From positions 1 to 28,278 of the forward strand of contig JAUCBJ010006052.1 in NCBI GenBank assembly GCA_032718475.1: a DNA stretch of 28,278 nucleotides. Direction: 5' to 3'. The position numbers and the translations under genes were made by a program. The first letter of the stretch is position 1. Each line of letters opens with the position of its first letter. The notes under the pieces are model-generated. The model had not been told where the DNA came from, did not search any database, and worked only from the letters and a program-made list of their open reading frames with translations. The stretch comes from Nemertoderma westbladi (taxonomy: Eukaryota > Xenacoelomorpha > Nemertodermatida > Nemertodermatidae). Of the stretch, positions 1 through 9,519 are shown in pieces.

Positions 1-620
1 CAAGTGAAAACAAATTATACATCATCTATTATAGCGACAGCAAATTTGAACACTAGTGGTCGAATTTCTGGTTGAAAATGATGAACTCTGGGTTTTGTGG
101 GTTTTATATCTTTCAATATTAAATTATTCAATTTTAATTAAGGTTTCAATGACAAATGCTAATTTTTTTTTTAATTATTATATTAAAAGAAAAATTATTA
201 ATAGAAGGACTATTATTAATAGGAGGGCTGGGGCAATATTGTTAATAAGGCAGGTGGGTATACTCGGGGTACCACCTACCTTACCTGTCTTACTTTCTTA
301 TTTTTCGTTGGACAAGCCTGGGCTGGGATAATGTGAATTCTATCTGGTCTGGATGCTAATGTTACTTCAACAAATATTTATTGGGTGATATTGTAGAATA
401 TTGAGCCCAATGTACTTTATGATGCAACGTGAGCATCCGCTCGGGGTAGAATATAAATTAATAAAGAAGCCGCAAGGTGGTGTAATGGAAAGCAAGTCTT
501 ATCAGTCACTGCTTATACTGATACAGTATAAATCAAACAACAAAGGTTATGCAGCAATCTATTCGGCTTTCTTGACAGCCGATAACTTACAACCCTTCGG
601 ATGAATTCAGAATATTTTAA
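1..620. repeat. Direct repeat copy 1 (~620 bp), cut by window edge
   Basis: Positions 1-620 match 2267-2886 almost base for base at a constant offset of 2266, with only scattered substitutions. Homology stops sharply at 620/2886 and starts at or before the window edge, so the true left end is unknown. Inside is an imperfect inverted repeat around 249-286 (AAGGCAGGTGG / CCACCTACCTT). A 67-codon frame at 401-604 is identical in both copies, but the copies are nearly identical DNA, so this is not evidence of coding. No TG...CA ends or primer-binding site were seen, so I do not call it an LTR. Confidence 0.9.
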
Positions 621-689
621 TTTTTAATCAATTAAATTACAGTTAATTTTTTAAGCCTATATGCTAGTCACATAATAATTAATTATACA

Positions 690-1913
690 ATTACAATTAC
701 AATAATAACAATTATACATTCTATTGCGAGCACTATTGCGTGAGTATACGCTTGCCGCACAAGTAATTTCATATTCTGTGCCGCATAATTAATTATACAT
801 TCTATTGCGAGCACTATTGCGTGAGTATACGCTTGCCGCACAAGTAATTTTATATTCTGTGCCGCATAATTAATTAAACATTCTATTGCGAGCACTATTG
901 CGTGAGTATACGCTTGCCGCACAAGTAATTTTATATTCTGTGCCACATAATTAATTATACATTCTATTGCAAGCACTATTGCGTGAGTATACGCTTGCCG
1001 CACAAGTAATTTCATATTCTGTGCCGCATAATTAATTATACATTCTATTGCGAGCACTATTGCGTGAGTATACGCTTGCCGCACAAGTAATTTTATATTC
1101 TGTGCCACATAATTAATTATACATTCTATTGCGAGCACTATTGCGTGAGTATACGCTTGCCGCACAAGTAATTTTATCTTCTGTGCCGCATAATTAATTA
1201 AACATTCTATTGCGAGCACTATTGCGTGAGTATACGCTTGCCGCACAAGTAATTTCATATTCTGTGCCGCATAATTAATTAAACATTCTATTGAGAGCAC
1301 TATTGCGTGAGTATAGGCTTGCCGCACAAGTTATTTTATATTCTGTTCCGCATAATTAATTAAACATTCTATTGCGAGCACTATTGCGTGAGTATACGCT
1401 TGCCGCACAAGTAATTTTATATTCTGTGCCGCATAATTAATTATACATTCTATTGCGAGCACTATTGCGTGAGTATACGCTTGCCGCACAAGTAATTTTA
1501 TATTCTGTGCCGCATAATTAATTAAACATTCTATTGCGAGCACTATTGCGTGAGTATACGCTTGCCGCACAAGTAATTTTATATTCTGTGCCACATAATT
1601 AATTATACATTCTATTGCAAGCACTATTGCGTGAGTATACGCTTGCCGCACAAGTAATTTCATATTCTGTGCCGCATAATCAATTATACATTCTATTGCG
1701 AGCACTATTGCGTGAGTATACGCTTGCCGCACAAGTAATTTTATATTCTGTGCCGCATAAATAATTATACATTCTATTGCGAGCACTAATGCGTGAGTAT
1801 ACGCTTGCCGCACAATTTTATTTTACATTCTGTGCCCCATAATTAATTAAACATTCTATTGTGAGCACTATTGCGTGAATATACGCTTACCACACATTTA
1901 ATTATATGTGCCA
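690..1913. repeat. 81-bp minisatellite array, about 15 units
   Basis: A head-to-tail array of an 81-bp unit whose landmark (CATTCTATTGCGAGCACTAT) recurs every 81 bases from about 717 to 1851. Units differ mainly at three positions: TAAACA versus TATACA, TTTCAT versus TTTTAT, and GCCGCA versus GCCACA. Because 81 is divisible by three, one minus-strand frame stays open over long stretches, giving a 27-residue repeat. The differences mostly change the amino acid (M/I, I/L, A/V), so this is not a protein under selection. Units at about 798-1040 and 1446-1688 share the same run of variants, suggesting a 648-bp (8-unit) block duplication. Confidence 0.95.
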
Positions 1914-2266
1914 CGAAATTAATTGTACATTATGTTACAAGCATTACGATGATTGGCGTATATATGCTTACAACACAGTTATTGATTACTAAAAACGAGT
2001 AATATGCGTACAATTAATGTTCAATTACACATCATGTTGTTGCATTATTGCATACATTTTTAGTCATGACACAATAAATTATGTAATCATTAAGCTTCTG
2101 CAAATTTCCCACAATCGTATATCTACATGAATGTTGTCGCACTTAGTACAACAAATATAAATAATGCAATATATTATACATTCTTTCCCTGACATTATAC
2201 ATTATGCCCACTTTTGCTGACCAAGGACCAGAACACCCACTGTACTGTACTCCTGCCGTACACGAC
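1914..2266. repeat. Degenerate right flank of the 81-bp array
   Basis: Recognisable but decayed pieces of the 81-bp unit continue here (for example ACATTATGTTACAAGCATTACG near 1927, then CATCATGTTGTTGCATTATTGC near 2030). They fade into unrelated AT-rich sequence before the second 620-bp repeat. No gene is visible. Decay confined to one side is typical of tandem arrays homogenised internally by unequal exchange. Confidence 0.6.
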
Positions 2267-2886
2267 CAAGTGAAAAAAAGTTATACATCATCTATTATAG
2301 CGACAGCAAATTTGAACACTAGTGGTCGACTTTCTGGTTGAAAATGATGAACTCTGGGTTTTGTGGGTTTTATATCTTTCAATATTAAATTCTTCAATTT
2401 TAATTAAGGTTTCAATGACAAATGCAAATTTTTTTTTTAATTATTATATTAAAAGAAAAATTATTAATAGATGAACTATTATTAATAGGAGGGCTGGGGC
2501 AATATTGTTAATAAGGCAGGTGGGTATACTAGGGGTACCACCTACCTTACCTGTCTTACTTTCTTATTTTTCGTTGGACAAGCCTGGGCTGGGATAATGT
2601 GAATTCTATCTGGTCTGGATGCTAATGTTACTTCAACAAATATTTATTGGGTGATATTGTAGAATATTGAGCCCAATGTACTTTATGATGCAACGTGAGC
2701 ATCCGCTCGGGGTAGAATATAAATTAATAAAGAAGCCGCAAGGTGGTGTAATGGAAAGCAAGTCTTATCAGTCACTGCTTATACTGATACAGTATAAATC
2801 AAACAACAAAGGTTATGCAGCAATCTATTCGGCTTTCTTGACAGCCGATAACTTACAACCCTTCGGATGAATTCAGAATATTTTAA
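2267..2886. repeat. Direct repeat copy 2 (~620 bp)
   Basis: This is the second copy of the repeat at 1-620, in the same orientation. It ends at the shared ATTTTAA, after which copy 1 runs into AT-rich DNA leading to the minisatellite and copy 2 into CCCACCAACC. The copies may flank the minisatellite as parts of one element, or may represent a tandem duplication with a ~2266-bp period. The window does not decide between these. Confidence 0.9.
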
Positions 2887-3407
2887 CCCACCAACCTCCT
2901 CCCCTTTCTTCCTCCATAAAATGTAATAAAGGTTGAGTGTAAATTATTTAATGATGTTTAACGGTTCGGTTATTGATCTCTAAATATTGATGTGCAGTTT
3001 ATATATTTCTATACATGCTATTCATGTGCATGATATATGATTACTATGCATGCATTGGGTCTATATACCCTCACCCTTTGAAATATATGCCTTCTTTACA
3101 AGGCACTTTCACCCGTTAAACAATTGTTTCATATTTGCAAAGCGGAGCTGCGCAAAAAACAGGGATAGCACGTCTGTATCATAAAGTTTGCCTTGTGGCT
3201 TGCCTGAGGAGACATTTTCATTAAAGTGAATATACAATAAAATGTAAAATGTGTATAAATGTCATGGGGTCAAATGTTTTTATTTGGTTTTCTTATTATT
3301 TGCTTGTGTTCGTTATTATTTTGGTTTTCATGGGTGATACAATTAAATCAAAATTAAAAATTCAATATTTTGCATCAGTTATTAAGTATAGTGACCGTTT
3401 CTCTCAA
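2887..3407. other. Unassigned AT-rich stretch left of a hAT terminus
   Basis: I see no gene here. A 70-codon frame at 3249-3461 runs into the hAT terminus and the duplicated segment and has no recognisable features. The stretch may be internal sequence of the non-autonomous hAT-type element whose right end lies at 3442. Confidence 0.4.
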
Positions 3408-3442
3408 GGGGGGCACGTGCCCCCCCTCTGGATCCGCCCCTG
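3408..3442. mobile_element. Right terminus of a hAT-type element
   Basis: The stretch ends in CTGGATCCGCCCCTG, the reverse complement of the CAGGGGCGGATCCA-type hAT terminal inverted repeat that also bounds the complete element at 14143-15667. Just inside is an 18-bp perfect palindrome (GGGGGGCACGTGCCCCCC, 3408-3425). The adjoining 8 bp CTATTATA (3443-3450) are also found in the uninterrupted paralogous copy at 6969-6976, as expected of an 8-bp target site. No matching left terminus was found in the window, so the left end has been lost or lies outside. Confidence 0.7.
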
Positions 3443-3696
3443 CTATTATAGGAACAGGTAACAGGATTACCTGCCAGAACAAGATTAAATATTATAAATT
3501 TTAAAGGGAAATCAAGAAATAGAAGTGGTGTTTATAAAAAGGTTAGGGTGAATTGGTCCTGTGGCCTTGTCTTCAAGTTGCCCTAGTTCCCCCGGGTGGG
3601 TTCTATTTCTATTGCAAGAGGTCCTAGTACTCATGAAAGTCCCTTTAGGAATTAAATTGGTAAAATTTAACCCAGTCAATTTTCAGCAATTAACAA
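3443..3696. repeat. Duplicated segment, copy A
   Basis: About 250 bp closely match 6969-7217 in the same orientation, 3.5 kb apart, with small differences (for example GTAACAGG versus GTCACAGG, and a 5-bp GGGTG difference near 3595). It begins with the hairpin-forming CAGGTAACAGGATTACCTG. Homology continues rightwards through the TTAA/CCCTTT terminus. It marks a segmental or element duplication that predates the hAT insertion on its left. Confidence 0.85.
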
Positions 3697-3786
3697 TTAA
3701 CCCTTTCATGTTGGCGCACAGGCATTGCCTGCGCAGCGCATAGGCATTGCCTGCGCAGCGCATAGGCATTGCCTGCGCAGCGCATA
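3697..3786. mobile_element. piggyBac-type terminus with 22-bp subterminal repeat x3
   Basis: TTAA (3697-3700) is followed by CCCTTTCATGTTGGCGCACA, matching the piggyBac rule of TTAA target sites and termini starting CCC. Next come three head-to-tail copies of a 22-bp unit, GGCATTGCCTGCGCAGCGCATA, at 3721-3742, 3743-3764 and 3765-3786. The paralogue at 7218 has one copy. The unit is rich in short palindromes (AGGC..GCCT, GCGCAGCGC). Family assignment is supported by a piggyBac-type C-terminus 1.3 kb downstream of the other copy. Confidence 0.65.
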
Positions 3787-3789
3787 GGT

Positions 3790-4389
3790 TTCTCATTATG
3801 TCAACGCTATATTACTAGACTAATTTAAGTATTTGGTGAAGTGGGATTCATAATTCATCCTTTTACTAAACCGCAATCCAGAACAAATGAATTTATATTC
3901 AACTGGCCCAATGTTTTCAATTATTGATGTTATTGTATATATTATAAGAAAGATAAACAATTCTTTTCCATGGACTTAGAAAGAGAGGTGTGTGACTATG
4001 CTCATATTTGCCCTGCAACGGAAATTAATGGTGCACCTAGTACCTACAGAGTCAATCAACAAATCAATCTACAAATTATGGTGGGGAAGGCAATTATATA
4101 CCTGCAATGTTTTAACTCATTCCAACCTGAACGATTTGTTGATGTTCTTAATAAGGCCAGCTGATGACGATGAATTGGTAACTTCAAACGGCCGTACCCA
4201 GTGTATGTTTTCATGGACTAATCCAGTTTCTCAATTCACACCATTATCTAGTAATAGTACCATGAGCAATAATTGGAGTCTGCTATCGATCCAGAACGTT
4301 TCTTAAATTCACCATCCCTTCCATTCCCTTATTTAATATTGCCAGGCCCAATCTGCTATCTGTTCTGATAAAAATGGGATTACAGGAGT
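3790..4389. other. No recognisable gene
   Basis: This is 600 bp of moderately AT-rich sequence. It contains a 104-codon frame (3992-4306) and an overlapping 64-codon frame (3970-4164), neither with a recognisable motif. By position it could be the interior of the piggyBac-like element starting at 3697, but no transposase motif was seen. Confidence 0.4.
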
Positions 4390-4800
4390 ACAGGTTTGAG
4401 ATGTCCAGTGCGGTTTTTATTGATTCCATCGGATTCAGGACCCTCATAAACCCGTATAACACATGAAACAAGATGATTCTATCTATTGATCAATTTGCTT
4501 ATTTTCAAAAATTTGGTGCTGGCACAACAATTTTAAACCACCAGCGAAAAATACAAGTTTGAAAACTCTTAAGCAAATTTTACTTATTCCATTGAATTCA
4601 GAACCCTCACAAACCCGTATAATGCAAGAAACAAGGTGACACAATCAATTTATATATTTGATAGTTTGCAAAATTTGGTGCTAGCACCAAATTTAGCACC
4701 CACTTCTGAAAAATACAAGTTTGAGATGTCTAGTTGGATAATTATTTATTCCATTTAATTCAGAACTGCCATAAACCTCTAAAACGTGTGCAAAATGTTG
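4390..4800 (-). repeat. Divergent ~162-bp tandem repeat, about 2.5 units
   Basis: The landmark ACAAGTTTGAGATGTC (with variants) occurs at 4390, 4553 and 4715, giving spacings of 163 and 162. Each unit carries a better-conserved block that on the minus strand reads roughly GGGTTTATGAGGGTTCTGAAT followed by CAATGGAAT. The units are strongly diverged outside that block. Related cores occur near 9010-9060, at 22801-23100 and at 26261-26757. There is no coding frame. Confidence 0.8.
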
Positions 4801-5170
4801 TCACAAGTAATACCGCTAGAGTACAATGTATATGTCAATGTATATAATATCTGTAATATAGTATATAGTAATAATATACTCTACTACAATAATAATCTGG
4901 TACTGGTAAACAGCTTACTGTATGATTTTGATCATAATACTGTACTCCTGCAGTCATCATAAAACATTCATAGCTATAATAGTTACAATATATATAAATA
5001 TAATTATATTTGATTCTAATGGTTTCTAATTCTGATTACTTCCCCAATATTCTAATGGGGAAGTGTACTTACTATACATGGAAACATCCCCCTAAATACA
5101 CTTCAGATGAATTGACAAAATGCAGTAAGTGTGTAAATAGGGGCCAGGAAACGTCTATAAAGTTTCAAAG
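4801..5170. other. AT-rich spacer
   Basis: TA-rich low-complexity sequence (TATATAATATCTGTAATATA and similar) runs to about 5000 and is followed by unassigned sequence. I see no gene here. The pogo-type fragment begins immediately to the right. Confidence 0.5.
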
Positions 5171-5566
5171 GAAACTTACATTCCCTTAGAGACACTATGG
5201 CAAAATGTTCTACATAGCCCCATGCGTGTTGGTTCTGGAGGAATAACAGTCCTGACTAAGGAGAAGTTAATAGTTGAAGATGTTATATTTAGTGCTAAGT
5301 GTGGATTTCCAATGGATCGAAGTGATGTCCTCAAAATGGTAAAGTCATTTCTTGATTCGACAAGGGTAGAAAATTCGACACTTAAGAATAATCGATTTGG
5401 GAAAGACTGGAAGCATGGATTTGAGAACCATTGGAAGGATACACTTAGTAAATTCAAACCAGAGTTGCTAACCACAGCATGAGCACATGGATGGGATCTC
5501 ACAACCTGTCTGTGACCAATTTTGGGGGACATATGAGAAGATATTAAAATATAATAATTTGTTTTA
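5171..5566 (+). pseudogene. pogo/Tigger-type transposase DNA-binding fragment
   Basis: The translation from 5171 contains the end of a psq-type helix-turn-helix (IPLETLWQNV). After the VGSGGITVLTKE segment comes a CENP-B-type second HTH with CGFPMDRSDVLKMVKSFLD and FGKDWKHGFENHW, the usual aromatic/basic signature. These families bind DNA ahead of a DDE catalytic domain in Tc1/mariner-superfamily pogo transposases. The in-frame stretch ends at 5482. A second frame continues as ISQPVCDQFWGTYEKILKY, so at least one frameshift is present. No catalytic DDE domain follows; the next 130 bp are AT-rich and then a different gene family starts. It is a remnant. Family assignment rests on motif recall. 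Confidence 0.7.
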
Positions 5567-5697
5567 ACGATTTGACATCCATGTTCAAGTATATTATTAT
5601 TACAATATAATTTAGTGAACAGGACGATGGATGAAAGAAATATTAATAATATTTTGTATTTTATATTATATATTTTTAATATAAATCCTACCATCAT

Positions 5698-6776
5698 ATG
5701 TCGAATTGTCCAAATATTAAACATATAATAGATGGCGGTTATCTTCTTCATACTATGCCATGGCAAGTTGGGTCTACTTATTACAATATCTGCAAGATGT
5801 CTGTCAACTATCTAGGAAGTAAGTTTGGAAAAGCCCATGTGATATTCGATGGATATCCTGATGAACCAACAACAAAGGATATAATTACAATGCCAAGTGA
5901 AGTGCTTATAAAACATGGTTCAACTATTGAACAAGCAATATCCGATGTAGATTTTCTAATTGCTATAACTGTTATTACAAGTACAGAAACGTCATCGACA
6001 ATTGTTATTGGTCATGATTGGTCTTCTTCACCAAGCAAGTATATAATCTGCAAAGTTATGTCCACTTATATATCAAACAGTACCCACACAAAATGTGTCC
6101 AACAAAGTCAGTGAAGGTGTGGAATATTATTGATTATGTTACCGATTTAGGCTCAGAAGTGTGCAGTTCTTTACTGTTTATTCACTCATTGGTAGGATGA
6201 GACCACTACTTCACTAATACATCTCAAATCTCTGCCACTAAAGAGAGTAAAGGATGGTGATGTAACATTATTAGAATTTGCAGCAGTATTCTATAATCAG
6301 TCTTCAGGTAAAGCTTATATAGTGTTTGCAGATTAAAATGCATTAATATGTTTATTAAACAGAAAACATAATAATAGTTTGTATATTTTGCGGCACAGAT
6401 GGTTTTGTAAAACAATTGCAAAGGCAGGCAGCCATGTCAAACCCCAAATGTTGCCTCTAACTTGCTCAGCTGCAAAGTACCACAGCTATCGTGTATACCT
6501 CCAGATTCAGGTATGGAAAGGAAGATCCGATTTAAATCCAACAGAATGGGGTTGGAAGCTAATAGATGGAAAGCTTCTTCCTGTAACAACCGTTCTGCCA
6601 CCTGCACCACCTGAGACAGTTATGCCACACTAGCATGAAGCTGCAGAAAGCATAACATTTCCTGCTTAATTGCCTGTGGAATATGTAAGGGGGAGGGAGG
6701 ACTGCAAAAACAATCAAGATCCGTTACTTGCACTTAGTGGTGGTGATATTGATGATGGAGTGGTTGATTAAATAAG
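5698..6776 (+). pseudogene. Degraded PIN-nuclease-like protein of a repetitive invertebrate family
   Basis: The first frame (5698-6114) has IDGGYLLHTMPWQVGSTYYN, then VIFDGYPDEPTTKD, then DVDFLIA and TIVIGHDWS. These spaced acidic motifs resemble a PIN/FEN-like nuclease fold. Collinear pieces follow in other frames: VWNIIDYVTDLG..LLFIHSLVG (6114-6200), GDVTLLEFAAVFYNQ (about 6260), RFCKTIAKAG-like sequence (6379 on), AAKYHSYRVYLQIQVWKG and EWGWKLIDGKLLPVTT (6470-6590), and a C-terminal REDCKNNQDPLLALSGGD (about 6695-6755). Several frameshifts and stops make it non-functional. I recall this arrangement from high-copy invertebrate ORFs, often transposon-linked, but cannot name the family. The nuclease role is inferred from motif spacing only. 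Confidence 0.6.
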
Positions 6777-6968
6777 CCTACCAAACAAATCCATATAATC
6801 ATTAATTTATTAAATTGTTGATTTTGTACCGGTATACATTACTCCAATATATATTTGTTATCAACTATATATTATATACCATATATGTATGCAACCATAT
6901 ATATTTCAATATAGAATATCGGTATCTAAATTTAACATATAAAAGATAATATATAATTAAATATAATA

Positions 6969-7217
6969 CTATTATAGGAACAGGTCACAGGATTACCTGC
7001 CAGAACAAGATTAAATATTATAAATTTTAAAGGGAAATCAAGAAATAGAAGTGGTGTTCATAAAAAGGTTAGGGTGAATTGGTACTGTGGCATTGTCTTC
7101 AAGTTGCCTTAGTTCCCCCGGGTTCTATTTCTATTGCAAGAGGTCCTAGTGCTCATGAAAGTCCCTTTAGGAATTAAATTGGTAAAATTTAAACCATCAA
7201 TTTTCAGCAATTAACAA
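6969..7217. repeat. Duplicated segment, copy B (empty hAT site)
   Basis: Same orientation and closely similar to 3443-3696. It begins CTATTATAGGAACAGG, and AATATAATA runs straight into it with no hAT terminus. It therefore shows what copy A's left boundary looked like before the hAT element inserted. Confidence 0.85.
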
Positions 7218-7266
7218 TTAACCCTTTCATGTTGGTGCACAGGCATTGCCTGCGCAGCGCATAGGT
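7218..7266. mobile_element. piggyBac-type left terminus
   Basis: TTAA (7218-7221) is followed by CCCTTTCATGTTGGTGCACA and one copy of the 22-bp subterminal unit that is triplicated in copy A. It is the plausible left end of the element whose transposase C-terminus lies at 8572-8768 on the plus strand. I did not find a matching right end (...AAAGGGTTAA). Confidence 0.65.
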
Positions 7267-7512
7267 GTTCGGCACACTGACATTGCCCGCGCTATATATT
7301 ACTTTATTATAGATCATACAAAATTAAATAGCTGGGGACAGCCTTGCCTTAAATGCAGGCTATAAATAGAATATTACATGCTATACTGTAAACTGATTGG
7401 TCAATTCAACATGCTTTTACAACAGGGAAATGGTTACAATGTACTGTAGATTATAGGCACAGTATACTGTATGATTACAACTCTTGTAGCCTATTGTTCA
7501 CCCTTATATACT

Positions 7513-7898
7513 ACTACTACTACTAGGATCGGCATGCTGCATTGCAGCTGCATTTTTAAGAATGCTGTGCCGGCTTGTCAACAAAATTGCACCGCCACAA
7601 GTCCCTATCACCCATGACATTTGCTAGATCATCCGCATCTTCAAGGCCAGTGTCCTTTAAGATGCGTCTCAAGAAAGTCATGGGCTGTCCACCATGCTTA
7701 TTCACTCCATGAGGCTGCCAAAGTACAAGATTATGCACCTGCTGGTCCTCACGGCGAAAGCAATGTCCTGCAAAGCGGAGGCGATTTTGTTCTAGTGTCA
7801 AGCTTGGGGGAACCAATAAGACACCTCCAATGTTATATAGTGTCTGGTTGGAGATGTGTGCATTGTACTTGACACAATGAACCCGGCGTAGCATTCTT
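7513..7898 (-). mobile_element. 5'-truncated LINE fragment, 3' end only
   Basis: On the minus strand, the 112-codon frame 7894-7556 encodes the C-terminal tail of a non-LTR retrotransposon polyprotein (MLRRVHCVKYNAHISNQTLY ... LRFAGHCFRRED ... LRRILKDTGLEDADDLANVM). It is almost identical to the end of the plus-strand copy at 20420-21610, with about four residue differences in 112. After the stop come AAAATGCAGCTGCAATGCAG and CCGATCC, then a (TAG)n microsatellite tail, read here as (TAC)n at 7513-7534. The 5' end is abruptly truncated near 7898, as expected from target-primed reverse transcription. It sits between the piggyBac-type left terminus and transposase, so it is a nested insertion. 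Confidence 0.85.
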
Positions 7899-8571
7899 GT
7901 TTATAAGAGTAAAATGCTTTCCCACGTTATTGCATTATTATGACTTTAGTCAGTCAGTCAGTCATAATTTATATATTTTATAATTAGCTCCCCACCCCCC
8001 ACCCCCCTTTCGTTAGCGTACAGTATACTTTATAATGGAACCATATCCAAAGAGGCATTTTTGCAATACGAAAATACCACAGGTATGATATGAACTATAT
8101 CTGACGAAGATGGCCTGTGATTCCCAAGTATCGGAATCCGAATCATTGGATGAGTCTGTATGCATAACCGGGCATAAACCGGAGGTTCCCTAATCTGAAT
8201 GTTGACGTATTGCTGAATTGACTAAAGCTGTAAAGCCAAGATGTTAACGGAGATTTCGTTGAAGAGAAATTAGGTTGTTAATACATAATAATATAATAAT
8301 AATCTCAATAAACAGATAAACAGTTAACGGAATCTCGTAACAAATGGTGAAGTTAGGGCATCATATATATAGATAGGTACTGGTACGGAAACAAACAACT
8401 TCTACACATAGGGCTGATTGCTATATTTAGAATGCAACAATGAATCTTGTTACCGGTACGACTTTTACTGATAAAGAAAAAAGAGGGTTAACAATAATTA
8501 GGTCCTAAATGCTAAAAGTATATCGATTCGAATACAGAGTCAAGTAGTAGTGATAATTCTCCCGAAACTGC
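7899..8571. other. Probable interior of the deleted piggyBac-like element
   Basis: I see no intact frame here. A short acidic serine-rich stretch at 8110-8192 (ACDSQVSESESLDESVC) resembles the acidic N-termini common in piggyBac-type transposases, but it is too short to be sure. A (CAGT)n run lies near 7950 and a C-rich tract (CCCCACCCCCCACCCCCC) near 7990. The catalytic core of a transposase is absent. Confidence 0.35.
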
Positions 8572-8768
8572 TATCACTTCAACATTTGATAGAAAAGATA
8601 CCCGTAACAGGTAAACAACAATGTCTGTCCCTGCGCTGTGTTTGGTGTTGAGAGAACGTAGCGAATGGTGTTCGTCCAATAGATACCAGATACAGATGTA
8701 GTGTATGTCCCCAAAAGCCAGTACTACATTTGGAGAACTGCTTTGAGGCATATCATAATATGCTGTAG
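8572..8768 (+). pseudogene. piggyBac-like transposase C-terminus (cysteine-rich domain)
   Basis: One plus-strand frame reads HLIEKIPVTGKQQCLSLRCV, then WC, an in-frame TGA (8649), then RPIDTRYRCSVCPQKPVLHL and ENCFEAYHNML before the TAG at 8766. The order C..C, RYxCSxCP, L, CFxxYH is the hallmark of the C-terminal zinc-binding domain of piggyBac-family DDE transposases. It helps target DNA, while catalysis lies upstream and is missing here. The internal stop and lost N-terminal two-thirds make this a remnant. Its context, 1.35 kb right of a TTAA/CCCTTT terminus on the same strand, supports the assignment. Confidence 0.75.
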
Positions 8769-9519
8769 GCCCTACACTCTACAGTGACTTAGACTTCATG
8801 TTAGATTGTCAGTTCTAAATTACAGCACATGTTCACGCAACCTATTTCATTCAATTTGGCACCCGCAAAAGCCTCTATATACAAAATTGTGCGCAATTAT
8901 GTTCTAGTTATATAGTATTTGTTGATATTTGATATTATTTGATTTGATAAGTGACAAAAGTGATACATTGCTTAAAGTATCACAAACATGCGTTCACGGA
9001 ATCTAAAAACGATTTTATTGGAATCAGCACCCTCGAAAACCACAAGGAGCAAAATATTGTCTCAAAACTCCAAATAACTTTTCATGTAAATTAAATACCG
9101 GTAAACCTACTGACCTACAGTCTGATAGTAGTCTAGTGCTGCAGTGGTCGTAACAAGAGTGGCTGGAAACAGAACCATATTAGAGTTCCGGTACTACCAG
9201 ATTACAGAGCAGCAAATAGAGTGGAGGTCAAAACCCTATTTGTTTCAAGTAATTCACTATTTCAGTGGCTGAACTAATATAAAAATATTGTTTATTATTT
9301 TGGTTAGGCCTATAAAAGACTGCCTCTGTCAGTCTGTACTGTAACCTGTGTTGTATTGTATGTCTGTCTAGACCATGCATCCAGTTAGGCTGTGTGTGTA
9401 TAGTGTCTGAGATACGATAGAGTGCATCACACTGATCATCTAGATAACTTCAATATTCAAATACATCAAATACAAATACTAATAACTTTTTAGAGATCCT
9501 GAATTGCTGTAACAGCACC
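8769..9519. other. Non-coding stretch with a dispersed-repeat core
   Basis: No gene was recognised. Around 9010-9060 the minus strand reads GGTTTTCGAGGGTGCTGATTCC, matching the core of the 162-bp repeat at 4390-4800. The CCGGTA tetramers and TAGGCCTA seen here and elsewhere are part of the background composition. Confidence 0.5.

Noticed and set aside
683-1813. Two long minus-strand frames (214 and 160 codons) encoding a 27-residue repeat
   Set aside because: They arise because the 81-bp unit is a multiple of three. Unit differences are mostly amino-acid changing, and there is no start context or conserved end.
690-1913. Possible CRISPR-like array
   Set aside because: The units are contiguous 81-bp tandem copies without unique spacers, and the DNA is eukaryotic.
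401-2870. Identical 67-codon frames at 401-604 and 2667-2870
   Set aside because: The identity simply reflects the 620-bp direct repeat. There is no recognisable domain and no independent sign of selection.
5176-5766. 196-codon minus-strand frame
   Set aside because: It is the shadow of the pogo-type fragment on the plus strand and has no motif of its own.
7621-7872. 83-codon plus-strand frame, mirrored at 21264-21515 minus
   Set aside because: It is antisense to the LINE C-terminus in both copies.
8512-8751. 79-codon minus-strand frame
   Set aside because: It lies opposite the piggyBac-type C-terminus, whose plus-strand motifs explain the region.
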